This document shows positions 8,391 through 19,453 of a stretch of DNA of 64,000 nucleotides, in pieces (the first letter of the stretch is position 1; the number at the start of each line of letters is the position of its first letter). This DNA comes from Actibacterium atlanticum (lineage in GTDB: Bacteria; Pseudomonadota; Alphaproteobacteria; Rhodobacterales; Rhodobacteraceae), in contig NZ_AQQY01000001.1 in NCBI RefSeq assembly GCF_000671395.1, forward strand, positions 496,001-560,000, read 5' to 3'. The notes beneath the pieces were generated by a model. That model did no database searches and had not been told where the DNA came from. It saw nothing but the letters and a program-made list of their open reading frames with translations. A program made the position numbers and the translations under genes.

Positions 8391-9263
8391 ATGGCCGAGT
8401 ACGTTGTTCAGGGGTTCGGGTGGACCTGGGTTGGTGAAGGCGAAGACGAGGTTCGCACGGATTTTCAAACCCACGAGTTCACCTTTGAAGACAGCGACGG
8501 TGTTTTTGAATATCAGGTTGTTCCGGGCGAAACTTTTGACTTTTCGCCTATCGCACTTACCGGTTTGGATGGGCTGAGTGTGGATGGCACCCCGCTGGGC
8601 AGCTTGCCTGTCGATCAGGCGACCTTTGGGTATGTAGAGTGGTCGGGCGGTACAAGCTATGTATTGTTGTTTGAAGACAGCAGCTTCGCAGACGGGCGCC
8701 AGGATTTTATCGTGATCATTGGCGGGGCGCCGTTTGAGCCTGAAACGCTGGAAGAGTTCTATCAGTTTGAACAATCCATCACCGCCTTTGGCGGTGCTCC
8801 CGACAACGGACCTTATGCGCCGAATACCCCTATTTCGCTGGCGGATTTGCCGGGGCTGGGCCAGGCCCCGGTGAACCTGATCGAAGGTGGCAGCAAGGAT
8901 GACTTTCTGTTTGGCTCGCAAGACGCGGACGAGATCAACGGCAACGGTGGGGCGGATACGCTGCTGGGCCGTGATGGCGATGACGTGCTGAACGGTGGCG
9001 CGGGCCGCGACATTGAGATTGGCGGCGAAGGCGCGGACACCTTTGTGTTCGGCACCGGCTCCGAGCTGGACATCATCCTCGACTTCGATGTGACCGAGGA
9101 TATCTTGCAGATCGACATGGACGCCCCAGCGGCGCGTGATGATGTTGCCTTTGTGCAAAGCCTGGCAAATTACACCATTGTGGGTATTGGCGGAGGCGAT
9201 GTGGCGGTGCTGCTGGGGAATTATGACCGCAGCGATGTTGTCGACAGCATCGAGTATCTCTGA
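8391..9263 (+). CDS. Small RTX (haemolysin-type calcium-binding) protein
   Basis: 290 residues. The N-terminal half is a beta-rich domain I do not recognise. From about residue 165 come a few GGxGxDxxx nonapeptides (for example GGADTLLGRDGDDVLNGGAG) and then a serralysin-like end (DTFVFG, DIILDFD, DILQIDM). RTX proteins are usually exported by type I secretion in an uncleaved form and fold on binding calcium outside the cell. There is no signal peptide, which agrees. No ABC exporter or membrane fusion protein is present in the window. AGGA lies about 9 bases before ATG 8391; a GTG at 8340 is a weaker option. Ends at a strong terminator. Confidence 0.88.
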   Translation: MAEYVVQGFGWTWVGEGEDEVRTDFQTHEFTFEDSDGVFEYQVVPGETFDFSPIALTGLDGLSVDGTPLGSLPVDQATFGYVEWSGGTSYVLLFEDSSFADGRQDFIVIIGGAPFEPETLEEFYQFEQSITAFGGAPDNGPYAPNTPISLADLPGLGQAPVNLIEGGSKDDFLFGSQDADEINGNGGADTLLGRDGDDVLNGGAGRDIEIGGEGADTFVFGTGSELDIILDFDVTEDILQIDMDAPAARDDVAFVQSLANYTIVGIGGGDVAVLLGNYDRSDVVDSIEYL

Positions 9264-9283
9264 TCTTCATCTGATCATGTTAT

Positions 9284-9316
9284 CGGGCGCGCAGCTTTTG
9301 CGCGCCCGTTTTGTTT
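9284..9316 (+). terminator. Rho-independent terminator after the RTX gene
   Basis: CGGGCGCGC, 7-base loop, GCGCGCCCG is a perfect 9-bp stem followed by TTTTGTTT. It sits between convergent genes, and its tail overlaps the stop codon of the lipoprotein gene. Confidence 0.9.
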
Positions 9317-9659
9317 AAGGGCCGTGTACCATCAAGGCGACGGTCAGGGCTTCGGGGTTGCCCAGATAGATGTGTTGATCTGCCTGCAGCAATTTGGCCA
9401 GCGTGGGCTGTTCATGGGGCGGAACCCGGGCCAGATCCATGGCTTGGGCCAAAAGGGGCCCTGCGCCGGTTTTAATCTCTGCCTCGATCCCGGGCTGCTG
9501 CTGTGTCACGAAGGTTTTGACCTTGCTGCGCCGGGCATTGTAGGCAGAGTTCTCAACGGCGGTTGAAATTGCCGCACCGGGCAGCAGGATCGGGTTGGGG
9601 ATATGGCTGGGCGCGGTGCAGGCCGCCAGCCCTGCAAAAACAAGTAAAAACCGCCGCAT
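9315..9659 (-). CDS. Small putative lipoprotein
   Basis: 114 residues. MRRFLLVFAGLAAC is a lipoprotein signal with lipobox LAAC (Cys14), so the protein is probably anchored in a membrane facing the periplasm. The remainder is helical with no family I recognise. ATG 9659 has AGGTGG upstream; a GTG three codons earlier is less likely. It is convergent with the RTX gene. Confidence 0.7.
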   Translation of the reverse strand: MRRFLLVFAGLAACTAPSHIPNPILLPGAAISTAVENSAYNARRSKVKTFVTQQQPGIEAEIKTGAGPLLAQAMDLARVPPHEQPTLAKLLQADQHIYLGNPEALTVALMVHGP

Positions 9660-9842
9660 GGGCACCACCTAAACTCTTGACTTGAAGTTGATCATCCCGG
9701 ATAAGCGCGCATCTGCGCAAGGGATTTCCTTGCGCGGATTCGTTTAACACAGCCCGTAAAGGGCGCGCTGTCCGATGGTGCCAACTGGCAAAACGCTGTG
9801 AAAACAGGACCATACGACGCGGTGAGATAAAGGAAGATGCCC

Positions 9843-10481
9843 ATGTTTGCGGTCCTCAAGACCGGTGGCAAGCAGTATAAGGTTCAGTCCGGCGACATTC
9901 TGCGCGTCGAGAAACTGGCCGCCAATGCTGGTGAAACCGTCCAGTTCAATGAAATTCTGATGGTTGGCTCGACCGTTGGTGCCCCCACTGTGGAAGGCGC
10001 TGGCGTGCAGGCTGAAGTGATCGAACAGATCAAAGGCCCCAAGCTGATCCATTTCGTAAAGCGCCGTCGTAAGCACAGCTCGCAGCGTAAAAAAGGCCAC
10101 CGTCAGCAGCTGACTCTGCTGCGCGTGACCGACATCCTGGAAAAGGGTGCTGACAAATCCGGCATCAAAGCCGCTGTTGGCGCTGCTTCGGGTGTTGCTG
10201 TTGCCGCCGCTGCTGCTCCGGCCCCGAAAAAAGCCGCTAAGAAAGCCGCGCCCAAGGCCGAGGCCAAAGCCGAAGCCCCCGCTGGCGCTGATGATCTGAA
10301 AAAGCTGTCGGGCGTTGGCCCCAAGCTGGAAGAAAAGCTGAATGCCAACGGCATCACAACTTTCGCCCAGATCGCTGCCTGGACCGAAGCCGATATTGCT
10401 GAGTTCGACGAAAAACTGTCGTTCAAAGGCCGTATCGAGCGTGAAGGCTGGGTTGAGCAGGCCAAAGAGCTGGCCAAATAA
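9843..10481 (+). CDS. rplU: 50S ribosomal protein L21 with C-terminal helix-hairpin-helix extension
   Basis: 212 residues, about twice the usual L21 length. Residues 1-102 are L21 ([30 protein letters not shown] is its rRNA-binding loop). An Ala/Lys/Pro linker follows, then from about residue 150 a helix-hairpin-helix-like module, [18 protein letters not shown]. Such tails on L21 are known in Rhodobacterales, and from memory a similar module ends some NuoE proteins. ATG 9843 is preceded by AAGGA at 8-base spacing, better than the in-frame ATG at 9837. First gene of the rplU-rpmA pair. Confidence 0.96.
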   Translation: MFAVLKTGGKQYKVQSGDILRVEKLAANAGETVQFNEILMVGSTVGAPTVEGAGVQAEVIEQIKGPKLIHFVKRRRKHSSQRKKGHRQQLTLLRVTDILEKGADKSGIKAAVGAASGVAVAAAAAPAPKKAAKKAAPKAEAKAEAPAGADDLKKLSGVGPKLEEKLNANGITTFAQIAAWTEADIAEFDEKLSFKGRIEREGWVEQAKELAK

Positions 10482-10501
10482 GTTAGTAGGAGAGAACACC
10501 A

Positions 10502-10771
10502 ATGGCACATAAAAAAGCAGGCGGTAGCTCCCGTAACGGTCGCGACTCCGCGGGCCGCCGTCTTGGCGTAAAGAAATATGGCGGCGAAGCTGTCATCCCC
10601 GGCAACATCATCGTGCGTCAGCGCGGCACCAAGTGGTGGCCGGGCGAGAACGTCGGCATGGGCAAAGACCACACCCTCTTTGCAACTGTCGAAGGCGCTG
10701 TGAAGTTCCACAAGGGCCTGAAAGGCCGCACCTTTATTTCGGTTCTCCCGGTGGCGGAGGCCGCCGAGTAA
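10502..10771 (+). CDS. rpmA: 50S ribosomal protein L27
   Basis: 89 residues beginning [20 protein letters not shown], the canonical L27 N-terminus that reaches the peptidyl transferase centre, followed by the [18 protein letters not shown] core. The start directly exposes AHKK, with no Firmicute-type cleavable leader. TAGGAGAG precedes the ATG. 20 bases after rplU; the pair ends at the terminator at 10801. Confidence 0.98.
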   Translation: MAHKKAGGSSRNGRDSAGRRLGVKKYGGEAVIPGNIIVRQRGTKWWPGENVGMGKDHTLFATVEGAVKFHKGLKGRTFISVLPVAEAAE

Positions 10772-10800
10772 GCCGAAACCTTTGAAGGTTTGAAAATTCA

Positions 10801-10831
10801 GGGGGATCGGCACAAGCCGGTCCCCCTTTTT
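10801..10831 (+). terminator. Terminator after rplU-rpmA
   Basis: GGGGGATCGGC, loop ACAA, GCCGGTCCCCC (one G-T pair) then TTTTT. Classic intrinsic terminator 29 bases after the rpmA stop. Confidence 0.92.
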
Positions 10832-11023
10832 GGTCGCCACGAGGAGACCGCCGATCAGGGGCCGGCACTTGCTAAACCGGCTTTTAATCGCCATCTTTAT
10901 ACCCCCGGTTGTTTGGTGAACATAGTTCGCCCCTGCCGGGAAAGATCGCGAGGCGGGGCGACATCACAGGAGGGTCTTTGTTGTGTTACAGACCCACACG
11001 ATGCTTTTCGGAGGAGGGAAGGC

Positions 11024-11563
11024 ATGAAAATGGAATCTATCGTGAGCCTGCAGGTTATTGAGACCGAACGGTTCATCCTGCGCCCGGTCAGGGTGTCGGA
11101 TGCAGGATTGCTGCAAATGTACGCCGGGGATGAACGCGTGGCGCGCTTTACCCGCTCGATCCCCCATCCGCTGCCCCCCGGCGCGGTTGAAGCCTTCATT
11201 GACCGTTGTCGTTCGGACAGCCGCAAGGAAGACGTTTGGGTCATGGATGGCTCGGGCCACGGTCTGTCCGAAGTTTTGGGCGTGATCGGGCTGGAGCATA
11301 TGGAGCGCGGTCAAAGCCAGATCGGCTATTGGGTGGCACCAGTGATGTGGAACACCGGGCTGGCCTCTGAGGCCGTCAACGCATTGCTGGACGCGAACCC
11401 GCAGGAGATCACCACGGTCTTTGCCGAGGTGTTTCAGGACAACCCCGGCTCGGCGCGTGTGCTGACCAATGCGGGGTTTGAATATCTGGGCGATGCTGAA
11501 GCTTTCAGCGTGGCCCGTGGGGCCAAGGTAAACACCTGGACCTATCTTAAGAAGCTGGCCTAA
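11024..11563 (+). CDS. GNAT family N-acetyltransferase (RimJ/RimL-like)
   Basis: 179 residues. The N-terminal strand ETERFILRPVRVSDAG and the later IGYWVAPVMWNTGLASEA and NPGSARVLTNAGFEYLG segments are the beta-strand and acetyl-CoA-binding signatures of the RimJ/RimL type of GNAT. Substrate unknown. ATG 11024 follows GGAGGAGGGAAGGC; the frame is open back to 10790 but that part covers the terminator. Located 72 bases before obgE in the same direction, probably co-transcribed. Confidence 0.88.
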   Translation: MKMESIVSLQVIETERFILRPVRVSDAGLLQMYAGDERVARFTRSIPHPLPPGAVEAFIDRCRSDSRKEDVWVMDGSGHGLSEVLGVIGLEHMERGQSQIGYWVAPVMWNTGLASEAVNALLDANPQEITTVFAEVFQDNPGSARVLTNAGFEYLGDAEAFSVARGAKVNTWTYLKKLA

Positions 11564-11621
11564 GCCGGGCGGCGGGGCTTGAGCACCCGCCGCATTCGGT
11601 CTATCGCCTTGGGATAAGTAA

Positions 11622-13768
<2,147 letters not shown>

Positions 13769-13857
13769 GACATCACGATTTGTCGTGACGCCAGCGCTTG
13801 GATACCCGCAGGCGATGGTTTATCTGTCTTGAGCCGAATTGAGACGAGGGCAAAGAG

Positions 13858-15126
13858 ATGAAAGACGCAGAGCAAAATATCCCAGACATGATGGCCGAAA
13901 TCGGCGCGCGTGCCCGTGCCGCCGCTGCCCAGCTGGCCTTTGCCCCATCTTCGGCCAAGGAGCTGGCGTTGAACGCCGCGGCGGATGCGGTCTGGGCCAA
14001 ACGGGCCGAGATCATTGCCGCGAACGAAAAAGACATGGAATTTGGCCGCAACAAGGGCCTGACCGACGCAATGATGGACCGGCTGATGCTGGACGAAGCG
14101 CGCATTCAGGGCATCGTTGACGGCTTGCGCGCCGTTGCCGGGCAAGATGACCCGGTTGGCGCGGTAATGTCTGAATGGGATCGTCCCACTGGTCTGCACA
14201 TCAAACGCGTGCGCACGCCTTTGGGGGTGATTGGCGTGATCTATGAAAGCCGTCCGAACGTGACCGCCGATGCGGGCGCACTTTGCCTGAAAGCGGGCAA
14301 CGCGGTGATCCTGCGCGGGGGGTCGGAAAGCTTCCACAGCTCGGGGGCGATTCACGATTGCCTGCAAGAGGGCCTGCGCGCTGCTGGTCTGCCCGAGGAC
14401 GCCATCCTGCGCGTGCCCACCCGCGACCGTGCCGCCGTGGCCGAGATGCTGCGCATGACCGACCATATCGACGTGATCGTACCGCGTGGCGGCAAGGGGC
14501 TGGTTGGCCTGGTGCAGCGCGAGGCCCGCGTGCCGGTCTTTGCCCATCTTGAGGGCATCGTGCATGTCTATGTCGACAAGGCCGCGGATGCGCAAAAAGC
14601 CATGGATGTGGTGATGAACGCCAAGCTGCGCCGCACGGGCATTTGTGGGGCCGCCGAGTGTTTGCTGATCCACCGTGATGTGGCGGATACGCTGGGAACC
14701 GCAGTGATTTCAGCGCTGGTGGATGCGGGTGTGCGGGTGCATGCGGATGAAACGCTGTCCAAGATCCCCGGCACGCTTGCGGCCACAGATGAGGATTGGG
14801 GCAAAGAGTATCTGGATATGGATATCGCCGCGCGCATTGTCGATGATGTCGACGGCGCGATTGATCATATCCGCACTTACAGCTCGTCCCATACTGAATG
14901 CATCCTGACCGAGGATGATGCGACCGCCGAGCGGTTCTTTGAACGGGTCGACAGTGCGATCCTGATGCGCAATGCCTCGACCCAGTTCGCCGATGGCGGC
15001 GAATTCGGCATGGGGGCCGAGATTGGCATCGCCACCGGCAAAATGCATGCACGTGGCCCGGTTGGGGCCGAGCAGTTGACCAGCTTTAAATATATCGTTG
15101 AAGGCGACGGGACGATCCGCGCTTAA
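13858..15126 (+). CDS. proA: Gamma-glutamyl phosphate reductase
   Basis: 422 residues of the aldehyde dehydrogenase superfamily. [19 protein letters not shown] and the catalytic-cysteine region [13 protein letters not shown] are clear. Reduces gamma-glutamyl phosphate with NADPH to glutamate semialdehyde, the step after ProB. 89 bases after proB, with a GAGGG site. Its stop shares the tetranucleotide TTAA with the stop of the convergent chpT gene. Confidence 0.97.
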   Translation: MKDAEQNIPDMMAEIGARARAAAAQLAFAPSSAKELALNAAADAVWAKRAEIIAANEKDMEFGRNKGLTDAMMDRLMLDEARIQGIVDGLRAVAGQDDPVGAVMSEWDRPTGLHIKRVRTPLGVIGVIYESRPNVTADAGALCLKAGNAVILRGGSESFHSSGAIHDCLQEGLRAAGLPEDAILRVPTRDRAAVAEMLRMTDHIDVIVPRGGKGLVGLVQREARVPVFAHLEGIVHVYVDKAADAQKAMDVVMNAKLRRTGICGAAECLLIHRDVADTLGTAVISALVDAGVRVHADETLSKIPGTLAATDEDWGKEYLDMDIAARIVDDVDGAIDHIRTYSSSHTECILTEDDATAERFFERVDSAILMRNASTQFADGGEFGMGAEIGIATGKMHARGPVGAEQLTSFKYIVEGDGTIRA

Positions 15127-15722
15127 AACCGAACTTCAATCAAATCGGGCGCGTGGTTTACCGAAATCGCGCGCCCGTTTTGTTGCGCACAGATTGGCAG
15201 CAGGGCGAATTGCACCTGCGCCGCGGCAAGGGGCGTCTCGGCGTCTGCTCCCGCCAGATGATCCCAAAGCGGCTGATCCAGCTTCAGCTTTTCCGTGTGC
15301 GCAGTGATGCGCCAACCGCCCTCTGAGGACACAGCCAAGGTTCCGCCATAGGGCAGGGCGGTTTCAAGGCACAGCAAGGACAGCAGGACCATCTTGGCCT
15401 CAACCCGGTTCAGTTCAACCGGCAAGTCAAAGCTAAGCTGCACGCGGCCTTCGGCATAACTGTCCCCCAGTATCCCGGCCAGTTCTCTGCGCCCAATGCG
15501 CTGTCCTTCACCCGCCGCACCAAAGGCGATGCGGAAAAAGCGGATGCGGGCATTGGCATTGGCGACGGATTGGGCAATCAGCGCCATTTCAGGCCCATCC
15601 AGCGCGCCGCCCATCTGCAACAGCTCCAACCCGTTGCCGATTGCGCCCAGAGGGCTTATCAGATCATGACAGATGCGCGAGCCGATCAGCGCGGTAAGGT
15701 CGGTAGACAAAGGAGCGCTCAT
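15123..15722 (-). CDS. chpT: Histidine phosphotransferase ChpT
   Basis: 199 residues. The phospho-acceptor helix reads [20 protein letters not shown] with His19, followed by a degenerate Bergerat-like ATPase domain without a canonical ATP site, as in ChpT. In alphaproteobacteria it passes phosphate from CckA to CtrA, controlling motility, gene-transfer agent and cell-cycle genes. ATG at 15722 is preferred; ATG at 15731 is possible. Divergent from the DUF3553 gene only 30 bases away, and a perfect CtrA-type site lies 250 bases upstream. The 3' end overlaps proA by 4 bases. Confidence 0.9.
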   Translation of the reverse strand: MSAPLSTDLTALIGSRICHDLISPLGAIGNGLELLQMGGALDGPEMALIAQSVANANARIRFFRIAFGAAGEGQRIGRRELAGILGDSYAEGRVQLSFDLPVELNRVEAKMVLLSLLCLETALPYGGTLAVSSEGGWRITAHTEKLKLDQPLWDHLAGADAETPLAAAQVQFALLPICAQQNGRAISVNHAPDLIEVRF

Positions 15723-15752
15723 GTAGCGCATCCCGGAAAGGCAGTTGGATTC

Positions 15753-15935
15753 ATGAGCGACCTCAATGCGATGTTGCAGCCCGGCATGTTTGTACGCCAC
15801 CCCGAGCAAGCAGATTGGGGGTTAGGGCAGGTGCAATCCAATATCGGAGGCAAGATCACCGTGAACTTTGAACACCAGGGTAAGGTGGTGATTGCTGGTG
15901 CGCGGGTTGAACTTGTTCCCGTTTTCGATATCTGA
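15753..15935 (+). CDS. DUF3553 domain protein
   Basis: 60 residues, one small beta-rich domain: PGMFVRHPEQADWGLGQVQS and KITVNFEHQGKVVI are typical of DUF3553, resembling the RNAP-interacting CarD/UvrD C-terminal (Tudor-like) fold. Function unknown. Sits back-to-back with chpT, an arrangement I associate with Rhodobacterales. No strong ribosome site is visible. Confidence 0.85.
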   Translation: MSDLNAMLQPGMFVRHPEQADWGLGQVQSNIGGKITVNFEHQGKVVIAGARVELVPVFDI

Positions 15936-15973
15936 CTCCACTCGCTCGATAGTTTGTTCATCACAAATCAACC

Positions 15974-15988
15974 TTAACGCGGTGTTAA
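15974..15988 (+). promoter_or_regulatory. Perfect CtrA-type box TTAA-N7-TTAA
   Basis: TTAA CGCGGTG TTAA matches the full CtrA consensus (TTAA, 7 bases, TTAA). It lies upstream of olsB and just past the DUF3553 gene, 250 bases from the chpT start. The motif is short, so chance occurrence is possible, but its intergenic position near a CtrA phosphorelay gene supports it. Confidence 0.55.
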
Positions 15989-16009
15989 CAGCAGTCAATT
16001 CCCGCGCTG

Positions 16010-16038
16010 TTGCAAATTTCATTCGCGCTGACTAGAAC
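16010..16038 (+). promoter_or_regulatory. Candidate promoter for olsB-olsA
   Basis: TTGCAA, 17-base spacer, TAGAAC; 35 bases before the olsB start. The CtrA-type box at 15974 ends 21 bases upstream of the -35, a position suited to activation. Confidence 0.4.
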
Positions 16039-16073
16039 CGGCGCACAAAGGCCGGAGCAACTCATAAACCGCC

Positions 16074-16850
16074 ATGTCCTCCACTGAAGACTATTTCCAG
16101 ATTACTCTGGCGACCACGCCCGAAGACCTGCGCGCCGCGCAGCGGCTACGCTATGAGGTATTCGTAGAGGAACTGGGCGGTGATGGCGCCATGGTGGATC
16201 ATGAGCAGCGCCTTGAGCGCGACGAGTTCGATCCCTATTATGACCATCTGATCCTGATCGACACACGCCGCGACCGCGCGGCTTTGGACCACGTTGTCGG
16301 GGTGTATCGCTTGCTGCGCTCAGATCAGGCAGAAGCTTTGGGGAAGTATTACAGCGAAGGGGAGTACGACCTTACGCCGCTGAAAGGTTCGGGTCGTAAA
16401 CTATTGGAATTGGGGCGTTCTTGCGTGCATGCCGAGTATCGGGGTGGCACGGCGCTGCTGCACCTTTGGAATGGTCTGGCCAAGTACGTTCTGAAGAATG
16501 AGATCGACATTCTGTTCGGGGTCGCCAGTTTCCATGGCACCGATCTGAAGGCGCTGGCGCAACCATTGTCGTATCTGCATCAAAACCACCTTGCGCCCGA
16601 AGAATTGCGGGTGCGGGTGCAGCCAGAGCATTTCGTCTCGATGGATTTGTTGCCCGAAGATCAGATCGACCGCAAAGCCGCGATGCTTGCCACGCCCGCG
16701 TTGATCAAAGGTTACCTTCGGTTGGGGGGATTCGTGGGCGAGGGCGCGTTTGTTGATCACGCCTTCAATACCACCGATGTTTTCTTGCTGATGGACACCG
16801 AAAAGATGAACGCCAAAAGCCGCGCCATGTACACAAGAGGCGCCCGTTGA
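16074..16850 (+). CDS. olsB: L-ornithine N-alpha-acyltransferase (first step of ornithine lipid synthesis)
   Basis: 258 residues of the OlsB/hemolysin-like acyltransferase family: RYEVFVEELGGDG near residue 25, ELGRSCVHAEYRGG near residue 120, and GVASFHGTD. OlsB transfers a 3-hydroxyacyl chain from ACP to ornithine, giving lyso-ornithine lipid. It overlaps olsA by 4 bases (TTGA), so the two enzymes of the pathway are made together. No strong ribosome site is visible before the ATG. Confidence 0.92.
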   Translation: MSSTEDYFQITLATTPEDLRAAQRLRYEVFVEELGGDGAMVDHEQRLERDEFDPYYDHLILIDTRRDRAALDHVVGVYRLLRSDQAEALGKYYSEGEYDLTPLKGSGRKLLELGRSCVHAEYRGGTALLHLWNGLAKYVLKNEIDILFGVASFHGTDLKALAQPLSYLHQNHLAPEELRVRVQPEHFVSMDLLPEDQIDRKAAMLATPALIKGYLRLGGFVGEGAFVDHAFNTTDVFLLMDTEKMNAKSRAMYTRGAR

Positions 16851-17668
16851 GCACCTGGAACGCCGAGCTGGAGCCCGATCCCGTGAAAATCACCCCCATG
16901 GGCTGGGTGCGTGCCGTGTTGCGCGGGGTGCCTTTGGGGCTGGTGACCTTTGGCTGTTTGGGTCTGCTGTTGCTGGTACGTCTGATTGAGCGCCCGATTT
17001 TTGGCTGGCATCGCCCGGTTACCCCCTACATCACCCAATTTGTCTGCCGCATGGCCTTTGTGTTTTTGGGAATGCAGCATCGGGTGACCGGCGTCCGGAT
17101 GAAACATCGCGGCGCCGTGGTGGCGAACCATTCTTCGTGGCTCGATATTTTCACGCTGAACGCGCGTAAGAACATCTATTTTGTGTCCAAGGCCGAGGTT
17201 GCGAAATGGCCCGGCATCGGCTGGCTGGCGCGGGCCACAGGCACCGTGTTTATCAACCGCGACCGGCGTGAAGCCGCTGCGCAGAAAAAACTGTTCGAAG
17301 ACCGGCTGACCGCAGGCCACAAACTGCTGTTCTTTCCCGAAGGAACCTCGACCGACGGGCAGCGGGTTTTGCCTTTTAAATCAACGCTTTTCGCGGCGTT
17401 CTTTTCGGATGCGCTGCGCGATTTTCTGTATGTGCAGCCGGTGACCGTGATCTATCATGCGCCCATAGGCGAAGATGCGCGGTTCTATGGCTGGTGGGGC
17501 GATATGGATTTCGGCACGCATCTGCTGAAAACTCTGGCCGCCCGTCGCAATGGCGCGGTCGAGCTGGTCTATCACACCCCGTTGAAAGTATCGGCGTTTG
17601 ACAGCCGCAAAGCGCTGGCGCTGGCCTGCGAAGAGGCCGTGCGCAGCGCCTTTCCAGATGCTGCTTAA
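16847..17668 (+). CDS. olsA: Lyso-ornithine lipid O-acyltransferase
   Basis: 273 residues, PlsC-type acyltransferase: an N-terminal hydrophobic segment, catalytic NHSSWLD (HX4D), then FPEGTS. In partnership with OlsB it adds the ester-linked acyl chain that completes ornithine lipid; activity on lysophosphatidate is also possible. The start is TTG, overlapping the olsB TGA, with AAGAGG 6 bases upstream; an in-frame ATG 17 codons later is an alternative. The stop shares TTAA with the convergent thiE-like gene. Confidence 0.9.
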   Translation: MSTWNAELEPDPVKITPMGWVRAVLRGVPLGLVTFGCLGLLLLVRLIERPIFGWHRPVTPYITQFVCRMAFVFLGMQHRVTGVRMKHRGAVVANHSSWLDIFTLNARKNIYFVSKAEVAKWPGIGWLARATGTVFINRDRREAAAQKKLFEDRLTAGHKLLFFPEGTSTDGQRVLPFKSTLFAAFFSDALRDFLYVQPVTVIYHAPIGEDARFYGWWGDMDFGTHLLKTLAARRNGAVELVYHTPLKVSAFDSRKALALACEEAVRSAFPDAA

Positions 17669-18285
17669 CCCATCGCCTTGATCAGTTCGCCCAAAGCGGC
17701 GGCGGGGTCATCTGTGCCCCAGATCTCGGCCCCGAGGCCAAAGAAGTCGGTGACGGGGGCAATTTTGGAGATCAGCTCGGCAGTTAGCGCGCCTTCAGCG
17801 ACCACGGGCACTTCGATCATCTGCGACCACCATTCGAACAACTCGTGCTCGGCGACGGTGCCGTCGCCCAGGGCGGTCGCTCCAACGGGGCCAAAGCTGA
17901 CGTAATCGGCGCCGGATTCGCCTGCCGACATGCCATCATGGCGCGACGCCCCGCAAAACGCACCGACGATGGCGTCTGCACCCAGCTCTTTGCGGGTTTT
18001 GCGCACCGAACGCGCGCCGTCGGTCAAATGCACCCCGTCCAGCCCCAGCCGTTCGACCAGCTGCACATGGCTGTCGATGGTCAGGGCGATATCGCGGGCA
18101 TGCGTGACTTCGCGCAGCGCATCGGCGGCGCGGCTGATACGGTCTTCGTCCTGGCTGGCCATGGCAAGGCGCACACAGGCGACCTCGTGCGCGTCCAGGA
18201 CTGACGCCAGCTGACCGGGAAAGCTGGACAGCTCAAATTCCGGGGGCGTGATCAGGTAAATCTGCGGGCGCTCGATCTCGGCCAT
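17665..18285 (-). CDS. Thiamine phosphate synthase-like (ThiE/TenI) protein
   Basis: 206 residues forming a TIM barrel of the ThiE/TenI superfamily: YLITPP at the N-terminus, LDGVHLTDG near residue 80, GADYVSFGPVG near residue 127 and EGALTAE. ThiE joins the pyrimidine and thiazole moieties of thiamine; TenI-type members are thiazole tautomerases. Several substrate residues are diverged and no other thiamine gene is nearby, so I leave the symbol empty. Convergent with olsA with a 4-base stop overlap. Confidence 0.8.
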   Translation of the reverse strand: MAEIERPQIYLITPPEFELSSFPGQLASVLDAHEVACVRLAMASQDEDRISRAADALREVTHARDIALTIDSHVQLVERLGLDGVHLTDGARSVRKTRKELGADAIVGAFCGASRHDGMSAGESGADYVSFGPVGATALGDGTVAEHELFEWWSQMIEVPVVAEGALTAELISKIAPVTDFFGLGAEIWGTDDPAAALGELIKAMG

Positions 18286-18324
18286 GGCGGGCTCCTGTTT
18301 GTTTGCGCCCCTATAGCGGGTTCC

Positions 18325-18654
18325 TTACTTGGCAGGCAAGGGGGCGACGAAATCCAGCGCCAGTTCAAGGCACTTGGCGCGGGAGGCATCATCGGCCAAA
18401 GCCGCGTCCGTTACGTCGATCATCCCGCCCATCTTGCGGCCGGTAAACTGCATAGGGCCGACGCCGGGCAGGGCCAGCGCGGCGGCCTCGTTATCCTTGC
18501 CAACACGGAACATGCCGCCCCCCTTGTGCACACCGCACAGCATGTTGCCGTTCAGCATGAAACACAGCCCGCCGAACATTTTGCGTTCAGACACGCCGGG
18601 GCGGTCGATCAGGTCCCCCCTCAGCAGTTCAGCCAGACCTTCATCGTATGCCAT
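18325..18654 (-). CDS. TfoX N-terminal domain protein
   Basis: 109 residues. KMFGGLCFMLNGNMLCGV and FRVGKDNEAAALALPGV are the TfoX_N signatures. It lacks the C-terminal TfoX domain present in the competence regulator Sxy, so a competence role should not be assumed. ATG 18654 has AAGGAGAG upstream; the extended open frame to 18771 crosses the divergent trmJ start. Role unknown. Confidence 0.87.
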   Translation of the reverse strand: MAYDEGLAELLRGDLIDRPGVSERKMFGGLCFMLNGNMLCGVHKGGGMFRVGKDNEAAALALPGVGPMQFTGRKMGGMIDVTDAALADDASRAKCLELALDFVAPLPAK

Positions 18655-18715
18655 CTTGCTCTCCTTGCTGGCCCAAAGTATCACCGCGCGAACCTTCGTC
18701 ACAAAAGAAATCGTC

Positions 18716-19453
18716 ATGACCCAGCCGCAGCCTGCCTTTATCCTTGTGAATCCGCAAATGGGCGAAAACATTGGCGCCGCAGCGCGGGCGATGTGGAACT
18801 TCGGGCTGGACCGTATGCGTTTGGTAGATCCGCGTGACGGATGGCCAAACCAACGCGCCGTTGCATTGGCCTCGGGCGCGGGGCGGTTGCTGGACGAAGC
18901 AGGGCTATATCAGACCACCGCCGAGGCGATCGCCGATTGTGACTATGTCTATGCCACCACGGCGCGGGCGCGCGGGCTGACCAAACCGGTGATGACGCCC
19001 GAACGCGCGATGGAACATGCCCGCGCACAGATCGCCGAGGGCCGCAAGGTGGGCGTGATGTTTGGCCCCGAACGCGCCGGGCTGGAGAATGAAGATATCG
19101 CGCTGGCCAATGCGATTATCTCGGTGCCGGTAAACCCCGAGTTCCCATCGCTGAACCTTGCGCAATGCGTTTTGCTGACAGGGTATGAATGGCGCCGCCA
19201 GACGGCGGATATCGTGCCCGAAGTGGTCGAAATGGCCAAGACCGAGGTTGCCAGCCAGCTGGACGTCCAAAAGCTGGGCGATCACTTTGAGGAACGTCTG
19301 GAAGAAGCGGGGTTCTTTTACCCTGAAACCAAGGCTGAGGGCATGAAGCTGAACCTGCGCAACATGTGGTCGCGCATGCCGCTGACGCGGGCCGATGTGC
19401 AGATTTTGCACGGTGTCATGCGTCAGATGGTGCGCTGGAAAGAGCGCGGCTAA
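18716..19453 (+). CDS. trmJ: tRNA (cytidine/uridine-2'-O)-methyltransferase TrmJ
   Basis: 245 residues, SPOUT superfamily. FILVNPQMGENIGAAARAM at the N-terminus, GVMFGPERAGLENEDI near residue 113 and PSLNLAQCVLLTGYEW near residue 146 are the knotted SAM-binding motifs of TrmJ. It methylates the 2'-OH of position 32 in several tRNAs. Start at MTQPQ (18716); the frame is open much further left but there overlaps the divergent TfoX-like gene. The stop codons of trmJ and the HxlR gene share CTAA. Confidence 0.9.
   Translation: MTQPQPAFILVNPQMGENIGAAARAMWNFGLDRMRLVDPRDGWPNQRAVALASGAGRLLDEAGLYQTTAEAIADCDYVYATTARARGLTKPVMTPERAMEHARAQIAEGRKVGVMFGPERAGLENEDIALANAIISVPVNPEFPSLNLAQCVLLTGYEWRRQTADIVPEVVEMAKTEVASQLDVQKLGDHFEERLEEAGFFYPETKAEGMKLNLRNMWSRMPLTRADVQILHGVMRQMVRWKERG

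Noticed and set aside
18325-18654. Competence regulator Sxy/TfoX
   Set aside because: Only the N-terminal domain is present. Such short proteins are widespread and not shown to control competence.
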